The notes below the pieces were generated by a model. It did no database searches, was not told the DNA's origin, and saw only the letters and a program-made list of their open reading frames with translations. The position numbers and the translations under genes are program-made. From the NCBI RefSeq assembly GCF_000023945.1, contig NC_013158.1:2294001-2358000 (forward strand): 64,000 nucleotides of DNA. Direction: 5' to 3'. Positions 52,361-61,894 of this stretch are shown here, piece after piece. Numbering within the stretch: position 1 is the stretch's first letter; every line of letters begins with the position of its first letter. This DNA is from Halorhabdus utahensis DSM 12940. Its GTDB lineage: Archaea; Halobacteriota; Halobacteria; Halobacteriales; Haloarculaceae.

Positions 52361-52758
52361 TGGAAGCCCTCAACGCCGACGTCACCCAGGGCCTCGAGAA
52401 GGGCTCGCTGGTCACGTGTGCCGACAACTCCGGCGCACGTGAACTCAAGGTGATCAGCGTCGCCGGGTATTCCGGCACGAAGAACCGCCATCCGAAGGCG
52501 GGCCTGGGCGACAAGATCACCGTTTCGGTGACCAAGGGCACCCCGGAGATGCGACGGCAGGTGCTGGAGGCGGTCGTCGTCCGCCAGCGCAAGCCGATCC
52601 GTCGACCCGACGGCACGCGCGTGAAGTTCGAGGACAACGCGGCCGTCATCGTCGACGAGAACGAGGATCCCCGGGGCACCGAACTCCGCGGGCCGATCGC
52701 CCGCGAGGTGGCCGAACGCTTCGGCTCCATCGCCTCGGCAGCAACGATGATCGTCTAG
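52360..52758 (+). CDS. rpl14: 50S ribosomal protein uL14
   Basis: A 132-residue L14 recognised by [20 protein letters not shown] (about 11-30), [20 protein letters not shown] (about 64-83) and the C-terminal [18 protein letters not shown]. It sits at the subunit interface. It starts within the S17 stop codon. Confidence 0.97.
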   Translation: MEALNADVTQGLEKGSLVTCADNSGARELKVISVAGYSGTKNRHPKAGLGDKITVSVTKGTPEMRRQVLEAVVVRQRKPIRRPDGTRVKFEDNAAVIVDENEDPRGTELRGPIAREVAERFGSIASAATMIV

Positions 52759-52760
52759 AC

Positions 52761-53120
52761 ATGAGTGAACAACCAACCAAACAGCGCAATCAGACCGAAC
52801 GCGCCCCGTTGCACGAGCGACACGACCAGGTGCACGCGACGCTGACCGAGGACCTCCGCGAGGAGTACGGACAGCGCCGCGTCCGGGTCAACGCGGGCGA
52901 TACGGTCGAGGTTATGCGCGGGGACTTCGCCGGCGAGGAAGGCGAAGTGCTCGACGTGGATCTCCGGGACGCGACGATCAGCGTCGAGGATGTCACGCTC
53001 GAGACTGCCGACGGCGAGGAAGTGCCCCGGCGACTCGAGGCGAGCAACGTCCGCGTGATCGACCTCGACCTCTCTGATGACGTGCGCGAGCAACGACTCG
53101 AATCGGAGGATAGCGCATGA
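52761..53120 (+). CDS. rpl24: 50S ribosomal protein uL24
   Basis: A 119-residue L24 with the archaeal N-terminal extension ([20 protein letters not shown]) and the KOW core [20 protein letters not shown] (about 38-57). It is an assembly initiator of the 50S subunit. It overlaps the S4e gene by 4 bp. Confidence 0.95.
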   Translation: MSEQPTKQRNQTERAPLHERHDQVHATLTEDLREEYGQRRVRVNAGDTVEVMRGDFAGEEGEVLDVDLRDATISVEDVTLETADGEEVPRRLEASNVRVIDLDLSDDVREQRLESEDSA

Positions 53121-53977
53121 GTAACCACCAGAAACGACTCTCGGTACCGAACAGCTGGCCGATCGAGCGCAAGACCGAGACCTTCACCGTAAAGGCCGAC
53201 GCCGGCCCCCACGGCGAGGCGGGCGTGCCCCTGCTGATCGTCCTTCGGGACGTGCTGGGGTACGTCGACAGCCGCAAGGAGGCCCGCTTCGCGCTCGATC
53301 AGGACCAGGTGCTGATCAACGGCGACCCCGAAAGCGACGAGACCCGCCCGGTGGGGATGTTCGACATCCTCGCCTTCACGGAGCGCGAGGAGTTCTACCG
53401 CGTGTTCCCCGGAGAGGGCGGTCGACTCGCGCTGACGCCGATCGACGAGGATTCGGCCCAGTCAAAGCTGGGGAAGATCGTCGGCAAACAGTTCGTCCCC
53501 GGCGGCGACCTGCAGCTCACGCTGCACGACGGCGAGACGCTGCTGGTCTCCGAGGACGCGCCCTACGAGGGCAACGACTCGGTCGTCGTCGAGAACGACA
53601 GCGAGGAGATCGTCGCCCACTTCGAGTACGAGGAGGGCGCACTCGTAACGGCCGTCGACGGTCAGCACGCCGGCGAGATCGGGACGATCGAGGAGATCCA
53701 GGTCACGCCCGGCAGCGCCGAGAACAACGTCCGCATCGACCGCGAGGACGGCTCGATCATCGAGACGATCGAGGAGTACGTCGTCGTTATCGACGAGAAC
53801 TTCGTCGAGGACGATGAGGGCGTGGAAGCGGACGACGAGGCTGAGGCCGACGCCGACGACGCGGCCGACGCTGACGCAGACGACGAAGACGCGGAAGCCG
53901 ACGAGGCTGATGCAGACGCCGAGGCCGAGGAAGCCGACGGAGACGACGACGAGGCTGACGGAGGTGACGACGAATGA
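53117..53977 (+). CDS. rps4e: 30S ribosomal protein eS4 with acidic tail
   Basis: A 286-residue archaeal eS4. It has [20 protein letters not shown] at the start, the S4-like RNA-binding stretch [20 protein letters not shown] (about 54-73) and a KOW segment. From about 236 it ends in about 50 residues of alternating Asp/Glu/Ala, a tail that most relatives lack or have only briefly. There is no frame break. Its stop overlaps the L5 start. Confidence 0.94.
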   Translation: MSNHQKRLSVPNSWPIERKTETFTVKADAGPHGEAGVPLLIVLRDVLGYVDSRKEARFALDQDQVLINGDPESDETRPVGMFDILAFTEREEFYRVFPGEGGRLALTPIDEDSAQSKLGKIVGKQFVPGGDLQLTLHDGETLLVSEDAPYEGNDSVVVENDSEEIVAHFEYEEGALVTAVDGQHAGEIGTIEEIQVTPGSAENNVRIDREDGSIIETIEEYVVVIDENFVEDDEGVEADDEAEADADDAADADADDEDAEADEADADAEAEEADGDDDEADGGDDE

Positions 53978-54504
53978 GCTCCGAGAGTCGTGACGCTGAC
54001 TTCCACGACATGCGCGAGCCGTCCGTCGAGAAGGTCGTCGTCCACATGGGAATCGGACAGGGTGGCCAGGAACTCGCTGACGCCGAGGAGATCCTCGAGG
54101 AGATCGTCGGCCAACAGCCGGTGCGGACGACCGCGAAGGCGACGGTCGGCGAGTTCGACATCCGCCAGGGCGACCCGGTCGGGACGAAGGTCACGCTTCG
54201 CGACGAAGCCGCCGAGGAGTTCATCGAGACGGCCCTGGCGTTCACCGACCTCGACGCCGCGCAGTTCGACGAGACCGGCAACTTCAGCTTCGGCGTCGAG
54301 GAACACACCGACTTCCCCAGCCAGGAGTACGACCCCACGATCGGGATCTACGGGTTGGACGTGACGGTGAACCTGACGCGGCCAGGCTATCGCGTGGCAA
54401 AGCGCGATAAGGCGTCCCGGCCGATCCCCTCGAACCATCGGCTCGACCCGCAGGACGCCATCGCGTTCGTCGAGTCGACATTCGACGTGGAGGTGAGCCA
54501 ATGA
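53974..54504 (+). CDS. rpl5: 50S ribosomal protein uL5
   Basis: A 176-residue L5 with [20 protein letters not shown] (about 10-29), [20 protein letters not shown] (about 48-67) and [20 protein letters not shown] (about 111-130). It binds 5S rRNA in the central protuberance. It overlaps both neighbours by 4 bp. Confidence 0.96.
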   Translation: MSSESRDADFHDMREPSVEKVVVHMGIGQGGQELADAEEILEEIVGQQPVRTTAKATVGEFDIRQGDPVGTKVTLRDEAAEEFIETALAFTDLDAAQFDETGNFSFGVEEHTDFPSQEYDPTIGIYGLDVTVNLTRPGYRVAKRDKASRPIPSNHRLDPQDAIAFVESTFDVEVSQ

Positions 54505-54695
54505 GCGAGAGCGAGACAGACAACGACGCAGGTCGGGAGGCAACCGGCGAGCAAGCCGCAAAGCGGACCGGCGCGCTCGAAACCTGCCAGCGGTGCGGTC
54601 GCGAGCAGGGCCTGGTCGGCAAGTACGACATCTGGCTCTGCCGGCAGTGTTTCCGGGAGATCTCCCGCGACATGGGATTCAGGAAGTATCGATAA
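54501..54695 (+). CDS. rps14: 30S ribosomal protein uS14 (zinc form)
   Basis: A 64-residue S14 with the zinc-binding pairs CQRCG and CRQCF (about 33-53), ending [10 protein letters not shown]. The N-terminal 30 residues are an acidic Glu/Asp/Ala-rich extension not present in the short archaeal type, which normally begins near the first CxxC. S8 follows with one intervening base. Confidence 0.94.
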   Translation: MSESETDNDAGREATGEQAAKRTGALETCQRCGREQGLVGKYDIWLCRQCFREISRDMGFRKYR

Positions 54696-54696
54696 C

Positions 54697-55089
54697 ATGA
54701 CGGGTAACGATCCACTCAGCGCCGCGCTCTCGGGGCTCGATAACGCCGAGAGCGTCGGACAGCTGACACACACAGTCGAGCCCGCCTCGAACGAGACCGG
54801 CAGCGTCCTCGAAGTACTGTACGATCGCGGCTACATCGACGGCTTCGAGCGCGTTGAAGACGGCAAGGCCGGACGGTTCGAGGTCGAATTGAGCGGTGCG
54901 ATCAACGAATGTGGCTCGGTCAAGCCCCGCTATTCAGTGGGAGCCGACGAGTTCGAGCAGTGGGAGAAGCGATTCCTCCCCGCCCGTGACTACGGGACGC
55001 TCGTCGTCACGACCAGCCACGGCATCATGAGCCACTACGAGGCCCGCGAGGCGGGTGTCGGTGGCCAGGTGATCGCGTACGTCTACTGA
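54697..55089 (+). CDS. rps8: 30S ribosomal protein uS8
   Basis: A 130-residue archaeal S8. It begins with NDPLSAALSGLDNAESVGQL and ends TTSHGIMSHYEAREAGVGGQ then VIAYVY. The C-terminal SHGIMSH-x-x-A motif contacts 16S helix 21. It is also a candidate translational autoregulator of this operon by family analogy; no site is visible by eye. Confidence 0.96.
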   Translation: MTGNDPLSAALSGLDNAESVGQLTHTVEPASNETGSVLEVLYDRGYIDGFERVEDGKAGRFEVELSGAINECGSVKPRYSVGADEFEQWEKRFLPARDYGTLVVTTSHGIMSHYEAREAGVGGQVIAYVY

Positions 55090-55091
55090 CA

Positions 55092-55628
55092 ATGCCACGA
55101 ACAGAACTACAGCTACCGGAAGACGCGAGCGCCGAGATGGACCATCTCGAGCTCACCGTCGAAGGACCCGAAGGCAGCGTCACGCGCCGGTTGTGGTATC
55201 CGGACATCACCGTCGAGGTGACCGACGACGCCGTCGTCATCGAGTCCGACGAGGGCGATGCGAAGACGATGTCGACGATCGGGACCTTCGAGAGCCACGT
55301 GCGGAACATGTTCCACGGCGTCACCGAGGGCTGGGAGTACGAGATGGAAGTCTTCTACTCTCACTTCCCGATGCAGGTGCGCGCCGAGGATAGCGAGATC
55401 GTCATCGAGAACTTCCTCGGCGAGCGAGCGCCGCGGACGACCCCGATCCACGGGGACACCGAGGTCGAGATCGACGAGGAACGGCTCACGTTGCGTGGCC
55501 CCAGTATCGAGGATGTCGGCCAGACGGCGGCCGACATCGAGCAGCTCACCCGTGTCCCGGGCAAGGACGTCCGGGTGTTCCAGGACGGCGTCTACATCAC
55601 GGAAAAGCCGAATCGAGGTGAGGCCTGA
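55092..55628 (+). CDS. rpl6: 50S ribosomal protein uL6
   Basis: A 178-residue L6 composed of two similar alpha/beta repeats, with [20 protein letters not shown] (about 14-33), [20 protein letters not shown] (about 60-79) and the C-terminal [18 protein letters not shown]. It binds 23S rRNA near the sarcin-ricin loop. The stop overlaps the L32e start by one base. Confidence 0.96.
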   Translation: MPRTELQLPEDASAEMDHLELTVEGPEGSVTRRLWYPDITVEVTDDAVVIESDEGDAKTMSTIGTFESHVRNMFHGVTEGWEYEMEVFYSHFPMQVRAEDSEIVIENFLGERAPRTTPIHGDTEVEIDEERLTLRGPSIEDVGQTAADIEQLTRVPGKDVRVFQDGVYITEKPNRGEA

Positions 55629-56635
55629 TGGCCGACGAGGAACCAACGGAACTGACTGATGTCAGCGGTATCGGCGAGGAGACGGCCGGAGCCCTGCGGG
55701 AGAGTGGCTTCGAGACGATCGACGACCTGCGTGAAGCCGACGAGGACGCCCTGACTGAGGTGACGGGCATCGGCAACGCGCTGGCCGCCCGTATCAAGGC
55801 TGACGTCGGCGACGTCGAGGTCGACGAGGACGCCGAGGCCGAAATCGAAGAGAGCGAGGAATCGACCGCTGATTCGGATGCTGACGCGTCCGACGACGCG
55901 GCCGACGAGGCCGATGCGGAGCCAGAGGAGGACGACGCCGCGGCCTACGACGACCTGACTGACATCAGCGGTGTCGGCGAAGGCACCGCCGAGAACCTTC
56001 GCGAGGCCGGCTTCGAGACGGTCGAAGACGTCGCTCGCGCCGAGCAGTCCGATCTGACCGAGGTCGAGGGCATCGGTAACGCACTCGCCGCCCGGATTCA
56101 GGCTGACGTCGGCGAACTCGATGTCTCGGAAGCCGAGACGGCCGAGGTCGAGGAAGTCGGTGGGGAAGCCGAAGCCGAAGAAGCAGCCGAGACGGAACTG
56201 CAGGCACGCGGTCACGCCGAGAAGACGCCCGAACTCTCCGACGAGGAAGCACGCTTGCTCGTCCAGCGTCGACGCGAGGGCAAACCGCAGTTCAATCGGC
56301 AGGACCACCACAAGAAAAAGCGCGTTTCGACGTCCTGGCGACGCCCGCGGGGCGGTCTCTCGAAGCAGCGCCGCGGCATCAAGGGCAAGGGCGACACCGT
56401 CGAGGCCGGATTTCGGACCCCGAACGCGATTCGCGGGCTCCACCCCTCCGGTTTCGAGGAAGTTCGCGTCCACAATCTCGATGACCTCGAGGGCGTGGAT
56501 GGCGACAGTCAGGCAGTGCGGATCGCCTCGAAAGTCGGTGCGCGCAAACGCGAGCGCATCGAGGAACGAGCCGAGAGCGAGGGCATTCGTGTCCTCAACC
56601 CCACCTACGTCGAAGTCGAGGTGAACGATGACTGA
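55628..56635 (+). CDS. rpl32e: 50S ribosomal protein eL32 with duplicated helix-hairpin-helix domain
   Basis: A 335-residue L32e; haloarchaeal relatives are typically near 240 residues with a single N-terminal helix-hairpin-helix module. Here the module occurs twice: unit 1 at about 5-60 ([20 protein letters not shown] and [17 protein letters not shown]) and unit 2 at about 109-164 ([20 protein letters not shown] and [17 protein letters not shown]), separated by an acidic linker. The ribosomal core starts near [19 protein letters not shown]-like residues (about 196) and ends [14 protein letters not shown]. It overlaps L19e by 8 bp. Confidence 0.94.
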   Translation: MADEEPTELTDVSGIGEETAGALRESGFETIDDLREADEDALTEVTGIGNALAARIKADVGDVEVDEDAEAEIEESEESTADSDADASDDAADEADAEPEEDDAAAYDDLTDISGVGEGTAENLREAGFETVEDVARAEQSDLTEVEGIGNALAARIQADVGELDVSEAETAEVEEVGGEAEAEEAAETELQARGHAEKTPELSDEEARLLVQRRREGKPQFNRQDHHKKKRVSTSWRRPRGGLSKQRRGIKGKGDTVEAGFRTPNAIRGLHPSGFEEVRVHNLDDLEGVDGDSQAVRIASKVGARKRERIEERAESEGIRVLNPTYVEVEVNDD

Positions 56636-57074
56636 TCTGAGCGCACAGAAGCGACTTGCGGCCGACGTGCTCGATATCGGGAAGAACCGCGTCTGGTTCG
56701 ATCCCGACGCCCAGGGCGAAATTGCTGACGCGATCACGCGCGAGGACGTTCGCGATTTGATCGATCAGGGTATCGTCCGAGAGCAGGAAACGCAGGGCAA
56801 CTCCCGTAGCCAGGCCAGAGAGCGCCAGCAGAAACGCGCCTACGGCCACCAGAAGGGACACGGGTCCCGGAAGGGCTCGGCGGGTGCCCGACAGAACGAG
56901 AAGGACGACTGGGCCTCGCGCATCCGTGCACAGCGCGAACGCCTGCGTGAACTCCGCGGTGACGAGTTGTCGGCCTCGGAGTATCGCGAACTGTACGATC
57001 AGGCCAGCGGCGGCGAATTCGACGACGTCGGTGACCTGAATCGGTATATCGACGACCAATACGGTGATCAGTGA
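56628..57074 (+). CDS. rpl19e: 50S ribosomal protein eL19
   Basis: A 148-residue L19e with [20 protein letters not shown] (about 3-22), [20 protein letters not shown] and the long helix of the basic segment [20 protein letters not shown]. It bridges the subunits in archaea. L18 starts at the very next base after its stop. Confidence 0.95.
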   Translation: MTDLSAQKRLAADVLDIGKNRVWFDPDAQGEIADAITREDVRDLIDQGIVREQETQGNSRSQARERQQKRAYGHQKGHGSRKGSAGARQNEKDDWASRIRAQRERLRELRGDELSASEYRELYDQASGGEFDDVGDLNRYIDDQYGDQ

Positions 57075-57638
57075 ATGGCGACAGGACCACGATACAAGGT
57101 GCCGATGCGTCGGCGCCGCGAATCCCGGACGGACTACCATCAGCGGTTGCGCCTGCTGAAATCCGGCAAGCCCCGCCTCGTGGCGCGGCTCTCGAACAGC
57201 CAGGCCAGGGCGCAGCTGGTGACGACCGGGCCGAACGGCGACGAGACAGTTGCAGCCGCCGAGTCGAACGACCTCGCCGAGTACGGCTGGGAGGCACCGA
57301 CGGGCAACCTGCCCGCCGCGTACCTCACCGGACTGCTCGCCGGGCGTCGTGCGATCGAGGACGGCTTCGAAGAGGCCGTGCTGGATATCGGACTCAACAC
57401 GCCGACGCCAGGAAGTAAAGTATTCGCGATCCAGGAGGGCGCGATCGACGCGGGCCTGGAGATCCCCCACAACGACGACGTGCTCGCCGACTGGGAACGG
57501 ACCAGTGGCGAACACATCGCCGAGTACGCCGAGGGCCTCGACGAGGACCTCTACAGCGGGGATTTCGACGCGACAGAACTGCCCGCACACTTCACCGAGT
57601 TGCGAGAGCAGTTACTCGAAGGTGACATCGAACTATGA
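57075..57638 (+). CDS. rpl18: 50S ribosomal protein uL18
   Basis: A 187-residue archaeal L18. It begins [20 protein letters not shown], has the core [20 protein letters not shown] (about 28-47) and ends [15 protein letters not shown]. It binds 5S rRNA with L5. It overlaps S5 by 4 bp. Confidence 0.96.
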   Translation: MATGPRYKVPMRRRRESRTDYHQRLRLLKSGKPRLVARLSNSQARAQLVTTGPNGDETVAAAESNDLAEYGWEAPTGNLPAAYLTGLLAGRRAIEDGFEEAVLDIGLNTPTPGSKVFAIQEGAIDAGLEIPHNDDVLADWERTSGEHIAEYAEGLDEDLYSGDFDATELPAHFTELREQLLEGDIEL

Positions 57639-58267
57639 GCGACGGATGGGAACCACGAACGCGGCTCGGCCGGCAGGTCGCCGACGGCGAGATCGACTCG
57701 ATGGGCGACGCGCTGAACGCCGGGCTGCCACTGAAGGAACCGGAGATCGTCGACCAGCTCGTCCCCGGGCTCGAAGACGAAGTACTGGACATCAACATGG
57801 TCCAGCGCATGACCGACTCTGGCCGCCGGGTGAAGTTCCGGTGTGTCGTCGTCGTGGGCAACCGCGACGGCCTGGTCGGCTACGCCGAGGGGCGTGACGA
57901 TCAGGTCGGCGGCGCGATCCAGAAGGCCATCGAGGTCGCCAAGCTCAACATGATCGACATCTCCCGCGGGTGTGGCTCGTGGGAGTGTGGCTGCGGGCGA
58001 CCCCACACGGTCGCGCTCCGCACCACGGGCAAGGCCGGCAGCGTCGAGGTCGAACTCCAGCCCGCACCGCGCGGGCTCGGACTCGCCGGCGGAGAGACCG
58101 TCCGGCACGTCCTCGAACTCGCCGGGATCGAAGACATCTGGACGCGATCGAGCGGAAACACGCGCACGACCGTCAACTTCGCGAAGGCGACGTTCAACGC
58201 CCTGCGGAGCACGGCCGAGGCGCGGGTACCCGAGCGGGCATTCGAGGAGCGCGAGGTGATCGAGTGA
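57635..58267 (+). CDS. rps5: 30S ribosomal protein uS5
   Basis: A 210-residue archaeal S5 with the double-stranded-RNA-like core [20 protein letters not shown] (about 68-87) and a metal-looking pair [20 protein letters not shown] (about 110-129). It acts in decoding accuracy. Its stop shares one base with the L30 start. Confidence 0.96.
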   Translation: MSDGWEPRTRLGRQVADGEIDSMGDALNAGLPLKEPEIVDQLVPGLEDEVLDINMVQRMTDSGRRVKFRCVVVVGNRDGLVGYAEGRDDQVGGAIQKAIEVAKLNMIDISRGCGSWECGCGRPHTVALRTTGKAGSVEVELQPAPRGLGLAGGETVRHVLELAGIEDIWTRSSGNTRTTVNFAKATFNALRSTAEARVPERAFEEREVIE

Positions 58268-58731
58268 TGGAAGCACTCGTGCAACTTCGCGGCGAGGTCG
58301 ACGTCAGCGGCGACGTCGTCGACACCCTGATGATGCTCAACCTCGGCCGCGTCAACCACGCGACGCTCGTCCCCGAGACGGACGCCTACCGGGGCATGAT
58401 CACGAAGGTCCACGACGTGGTCGCCCACGGCGAACCGTCCGTGGAGACGGTCGAATTGCTCCTCGAAAGCCGGGCCGAGCCCGCCGAGGGCGGAGAAGAC
58501 GTAGACGACGATTGGGTCGGCTGGAACACCAACTACGACGATATCTCGGGTCTTGCCGAGGCGCTCGTAGACGAGGAGACGACGCTGCAGGACGCCGGTC
58601 TCTCGCCGACGCTACGTCTGCATCCGCCCCGGAAAGGGCACGACGGCATCAAACACCCCGCCAAAGAGGGGGGCCAGCTCGGCGATCACTCGACTGCGGA
58701 GATCGACGCACTGCTGGAGGCGATGCGATAA
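58267..58731 (+). CDS. rpl30: 50S ribosomal protein uL30
   Basis: A 154-residue archaeal L30, longer than the bacterial form. The core QLRGEVDVSGDVVDTLMMLN (about 6-25) with LGRVNHATLVPETDAYRGMI precedes an extension with SPTLRLHPPRKGHDGIKHPA (about 112-131). Start taken within the S5 stop; L15 starts within its own stop. Confidence 0.95.
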   Translation: MEALVQLRGEVDVSGDVVDTLMMLNLGRVNHATLVPETDAYRGMITKVHDVVAHGEPSVETVELLLESRAEPAEGGEDVDDDWVGWNTNYDDISGLAEALVDEETTLQDAGLSPTLRLHPPRKGHDGIKHPAKEGGQLGDHSTAEIDALLEAMR

Positions 58732-59216
58732 TGACTGACAAGAGCAAACGCCAGCGCGGTTCGCGCACGCACGGCGGTGGCACGCACAAGAACCGACGCG
58801 GTGCCGGTCACCGCGGCGGTCGCGGTGACGCCGGCCGTGACAAACACGAGATGCACAACCACCCGCCGATCGGCAAGAGCGGGTTCACGCGACCGGAGAA
58901 AGCTCAGGACGACGTCGCGACAGTCGAGGTCAAGACGCTCGACGAGGATGCGGCCTTGCTGGCTGCCGACGGGGTCGCCGAGCAGACCGACGGCGGCTAC
59001 GAGATCGACGCCCGTGACGTCGTCGAGGACGGCCACGAGGTCGACGTCGTGAAGGTGCTCGGTGGCGGGCAGGTCCGCAACGAGTTGACCATCGTCGCCG
59101 ACGCCTTCTCCGATGGGGCTCGCGAGAAGATCGAAGCCGCGGGCGGCACCACGGAGCTGAGCGACCGCGGCGAACAGCGACAGGATAAAGACGACGCCGA
59201 CACCGACACAGCATAA
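58731..59216 (+). CDS. rpl15: 50S ribosomal protein uL15
   Basis: A 161-residue L15. The basic N-terminus SKRQRGSRTHGGGTHKNRRG with GAGHRGGRGDAGRDKHE interacts with 23S rRNA; the globular part is DVVEDGHEVDVVKVLGGGQV (about 103-122), closing with the acidic tail. SecY follows after 2 bp, as in all spc-type operons. Confidence 0.96.
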   Translation: MTDKSKRQRGSRTHGGGTHKNRRGAGHRGGRGDAGRDKHEMHNHPPIGKSGFTRPEKAQDDVATVEVKTLDEDAALLAADGVAEQTDGGYEIDARDVVEDGHEVDVVKVLGGGQVRNELTIVADAFSDGAREKIEAAGGTTELSDRGEQRQDKDDADTDTA

Positions 59217-59218
59217 GA

Positions 59219-60694
59219 ATGAGCTGGAAGGATACCGCCGAACCACTACTCACGCGGATGCCGTCGGTCGCCCGCCCCGAGGGCCACGTCCCCTTCAAGC
59301 GCAAGCTGGGCTGGACCGCCGGCGTGCTGGTCCTGTTTTTCTTCCTGAGAAACATCAACGTCTATGGACTCGGCACCGGTGGCTCGAACGCGTTCGGTCG
59401 GTTCTCGTCGATCCTCGCGTCCCAGCAGGGATCGATCATGCAGCTGGGGATCGGACCGATCGTCACGGCGAGCATCGTCCTGCAGTTGCTCGGTGGGGCC
59501 GACCTGCTCGGGCTTGATACCCAGAACAACCCGCGGGATCAGATCCTCTATCAGGGCCTCCAGAAGGTGCTGGTGCTCGTGATGATCGTGCTGACGGGTT
59601 TTCCGATGGTGTTCGCCGCGGACTTCCTGCCGGCCGAATCCGTGATGGGCCTGCCCACTGGGGCGGTAAAGTGGCTCATGTTCGCCCAGATCTTCGTCGG
59701 CGGTGTCCTCATTCTCTACATGGACGAGGTAATCAGCAAGTGGGGCGTCGGTAGCGGGATCGGCCTGTTCATCGTCGCCGGCGTCAGTCAGAGTCTCGTC
59801 GGCGGCCTCATCAGCATCCCACAGATCGCCGGGAACTGGGGCTTCATCCCCTACTGGATCGGTGCTGTCTTCGGGATCGTCGACATTCCGTCACCGCTGA
59901 CAGCTCGAGGGATGGGTCAACTGCTGTTCCATACGAGTGGACAGAACTACATCGGGCTCATTGCGATTCTCACGACGGTCTCGATCTTCGTGATCGTCGT
60001 CTACGCCGAGTCCGTTCGCGTCGAGATCCCACTCAGCCACGCTCGAGTGAAGGGTGCACGGGGTCGCTTCCCGGTGAAGCTCATCTACGCGAGCGTCCTG
60101 CCGATGATCCTCGTCCGGGCATTGCAGATGAACATCCAGTTCATGGGCCGACTGCTCAACTCCCAGCTTGGCGGGTTGCCTGCCTGGCTAGGAGCTTACA
60201 ACGACAACGGGCAGGCGGTGAGCGGATTGTTTTACTACCTCGCACCGATCCAGAGTCCCCAGGAATGGGCGTGGTTCGTCTTCGGGGGGCAGATCACCCA
60301 GGACGTCTGGCAGATCATGATCCGGGTCGGTGTCGACTTGACGTTCATGATCATCGGCGGCGCGATCTTCGCCGTCTTCTGGGTCGAAACCACCGACATG
60401 GGGCCTGAAGCCACGGCCCAGCAGATCCAGAACTCCGGGATGCAGATCCCCGGGTTCCGCCAGAGTCCCGGCGTCCTCGAGAAGGTGCTCGGCCGCTACA
60501 TCCCACAGGTGACGGTCATCGGCGGGGCCCTGGTCGGCCTACTCGCCGTCATGGCAAACATGCTGGGTACCGTTGGTGGCGTTACCGGGACGGGCCTGCT
60601 GCTGACGGTGAGTATCACCTACAAGCTCTACGAGGAGATCGCCGAGGAGCAACTCATGGAGATGCACCCCATGATGCGCCAGATGTTCGGATAA
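59219..60694 (+). CDS. secY: preprotein translocase subunit SecY
   Basis: A 491-residue SecY, the core channel of the Sec translocon, with about ten membrane helices. Recognised by HVPFKRKLGWTAGVLVLFFF at the first helix (about 22-41), the plug/channel segment QLGIGPIVTASIVLQLLGGA (about 76-95), the loop with QVTVIGGALVGLLAVMAN and the C-terminal LYEEIAEEQLMEMHPMMRQM. Last gene of the ribosomal array. Its position allows coupling of membrane-protein export to ribosome synthesis. Confidence 0.97.
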   Translation: MSWKDTAEPLLTRMPSVARPEGHVPFKRKLGWTAGVLVLFFFLRNINVYGLGTGGSNAFGRFSSILASQQGSIMQLGIGPIVTASIVLQLLGGADLLGLDTQNNPRDQILYQGLQKVLVLVMIVLTGFPMVFAADFLPAESVMGLPTGAVKWLMFAQIFVGGVLILYMDEVISKWGVGSGIGLFIVAGVSQSLVGGLISIPQIAGNWGFIPYWIGAVFGIVDIPSPLTARGMGQLLFHTSGQNYIGLIAILTTVSIFVIVVYAESVRVEIPLSHARVKGARGRFPVKLIYASVLPMILVRALQMNIQFMGRLLNSQLGGLPAWLGAYNDNGQAVSGLFYYLAPIQSPQEWAWFVFGGQITQDVWQIMIRVGVDLTFMIIGGAIFAVFWVETTDMGPEATAQQIQNSGMQIPGFRQSPGVLEKVLGRYIPQVTVIGGALVGLLAVMANMLGTVGGVTGTGLLLTVSITYKLYEEIAEEQLMEMHPMMRQMFG

Positions 60695-60838
60695 TCTTCT
60701 CGGCAAACGATTTCTTTGCGGGACGGTTCCGTCTTCTCTCTCGGTTTGATGTCCTCAGCGTCACAGCTGGTCGGACAATCACTCGATCGATCCGCCGGCA
60801 GGCAAACCTCTTTTCCGATCCAGCGCTTAGGACGGATC

Positions 60839-61882
60839 ATGTCGACCGGAATCCTGCTGTTGAACTTCGGCGAACCAGCGACGCCGGAACGCGAGGCTGT
60901 CGTCTCGTATCTCGAACGCATCTTCTTCAACAACCGCGAGATCGAGGGCGACACGACCGAGGCCGAGGCGCGCGAACGGTCCCGCGAACTCGCCGAGCGC
61001 CGGGCCGGCCCGCTGATCGAGGAGTACGAGGCCATCGGCGGGTCGCCGCTGAACAAACAGGCCCGCAAGCAGGCCCAAGCCCTGGAGGATCGACTCCGCG
61101 AGCGTGGTCGGGATGTCGAGACCTACATCGGGATGCAGTTCACCGAGCCGTTCATCGACGAGGCACTCGATGCGGCCATCGCCGACGGCCACGACCGGAT
61201 CATCGGGCTCCCGATCTATCCGCTGTGTGGCCCCTCGACGACCGTCGACTCTCTCGAGGAACTCCGTGCGGCCGCCGACGAGCGCGACTTCGACGCGCTC
61301 CAGGAACTGTCGGGCTGGCATCGCCATCCCGACTATCCACGCCTGCGGGCCGACGCGATCCAGGCGTTCGCCGAGAAGCGGGGCGTCGACCTGAGTGATC
61401 CCGACACGGCCCTCGTGTTCTCGGCCCACGGCACGCCACAGCACTATCTCGAAGAGGGCAGCCGGTACGACATCTACGTCACCGAATACGTCGAGACCGT
61501 CGCGGGGCTGCTCGGGATCGACGAGTACGAACTCGGCTATCAGAACCACGAGAACCGGGGCATCCCGTGGACCGAACCCGAAATCGAAGAGGTCATCGAG
61601 ACAGTCGACGCCGAGCGGGTCGTCGTCGAGCCGATCAGCTTCATGCACGAACAGAGCGAGACGCTCTCGGAACTCGACGTCGAACTCCACGAGGAAGCCG
61701 AGGAGGCGGGCCTGGAGTTCCACCGCGTGCCGATCCCCCACGACGACGAACGGTTCGTCGGCGTGCTGGAAGACCTCGTCGAGCCATTTATCGCCGATTT
61801 CGACCCCGCAGTCTACCAGTTCCGGCAGTGTGAGTGTCGGGACGAACCGGGGACGATGTGTCTGAACGCACCCATTGAGTGA
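60839..61882 (+). CDS. hemH: ferrochelatase
   Basis: A 347-residue ferrochelatase, inserting iron into a porphyrin. It begins MSTGILLLNFGEPATPEREA and has AIGGSPLNKQARKQAQALED (about 63-82), the catalytic His in LVFSAHGTPQHYLEEG (about 192-207) and Glu in VEPISFMHEQSETLSELDVE (about 264-283). Four cysteines cluster at the end (FRQCECRDEPGTMCLN, three visible in this stretch), resembling iron-sulfur-containing members. The start ATG at 60839 is preferred over a longer upstream frame. It converges on hemE with 12 bp between them. Confidence 0.92.
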   Translation: MSTGILLLNFGEPATPEREAVVSYLERIFFNNREIEGDTTEAEARERSRELAERRAGPLIEEYEAIGGSPLNKQARKQAQALEDRLRERGRDVETYIGMQFTEPFIDEALDAAIADGHDRIIGLPIYPLCGPSTTVDSLEELRAAADERDFDALQELSGWHRHPDYPRLRADAIQAFAEKRGVDLSDPDTALVFSAHGTPQHYLEEGSRYDIYVTEYVETVAGLLGIDEYELGYQNHENRGIPWTEPEIEEVIETVDAERVVVEPISFMHEQSETLSELDVELHEEAEEAGLEFHRVPIPHDDERFVGVLEDLVEPFIADFDPAVYQFRQCECRDEPGTMCLNAPIE

Positions 61883-61894
61883 ACGCTGACAGGA

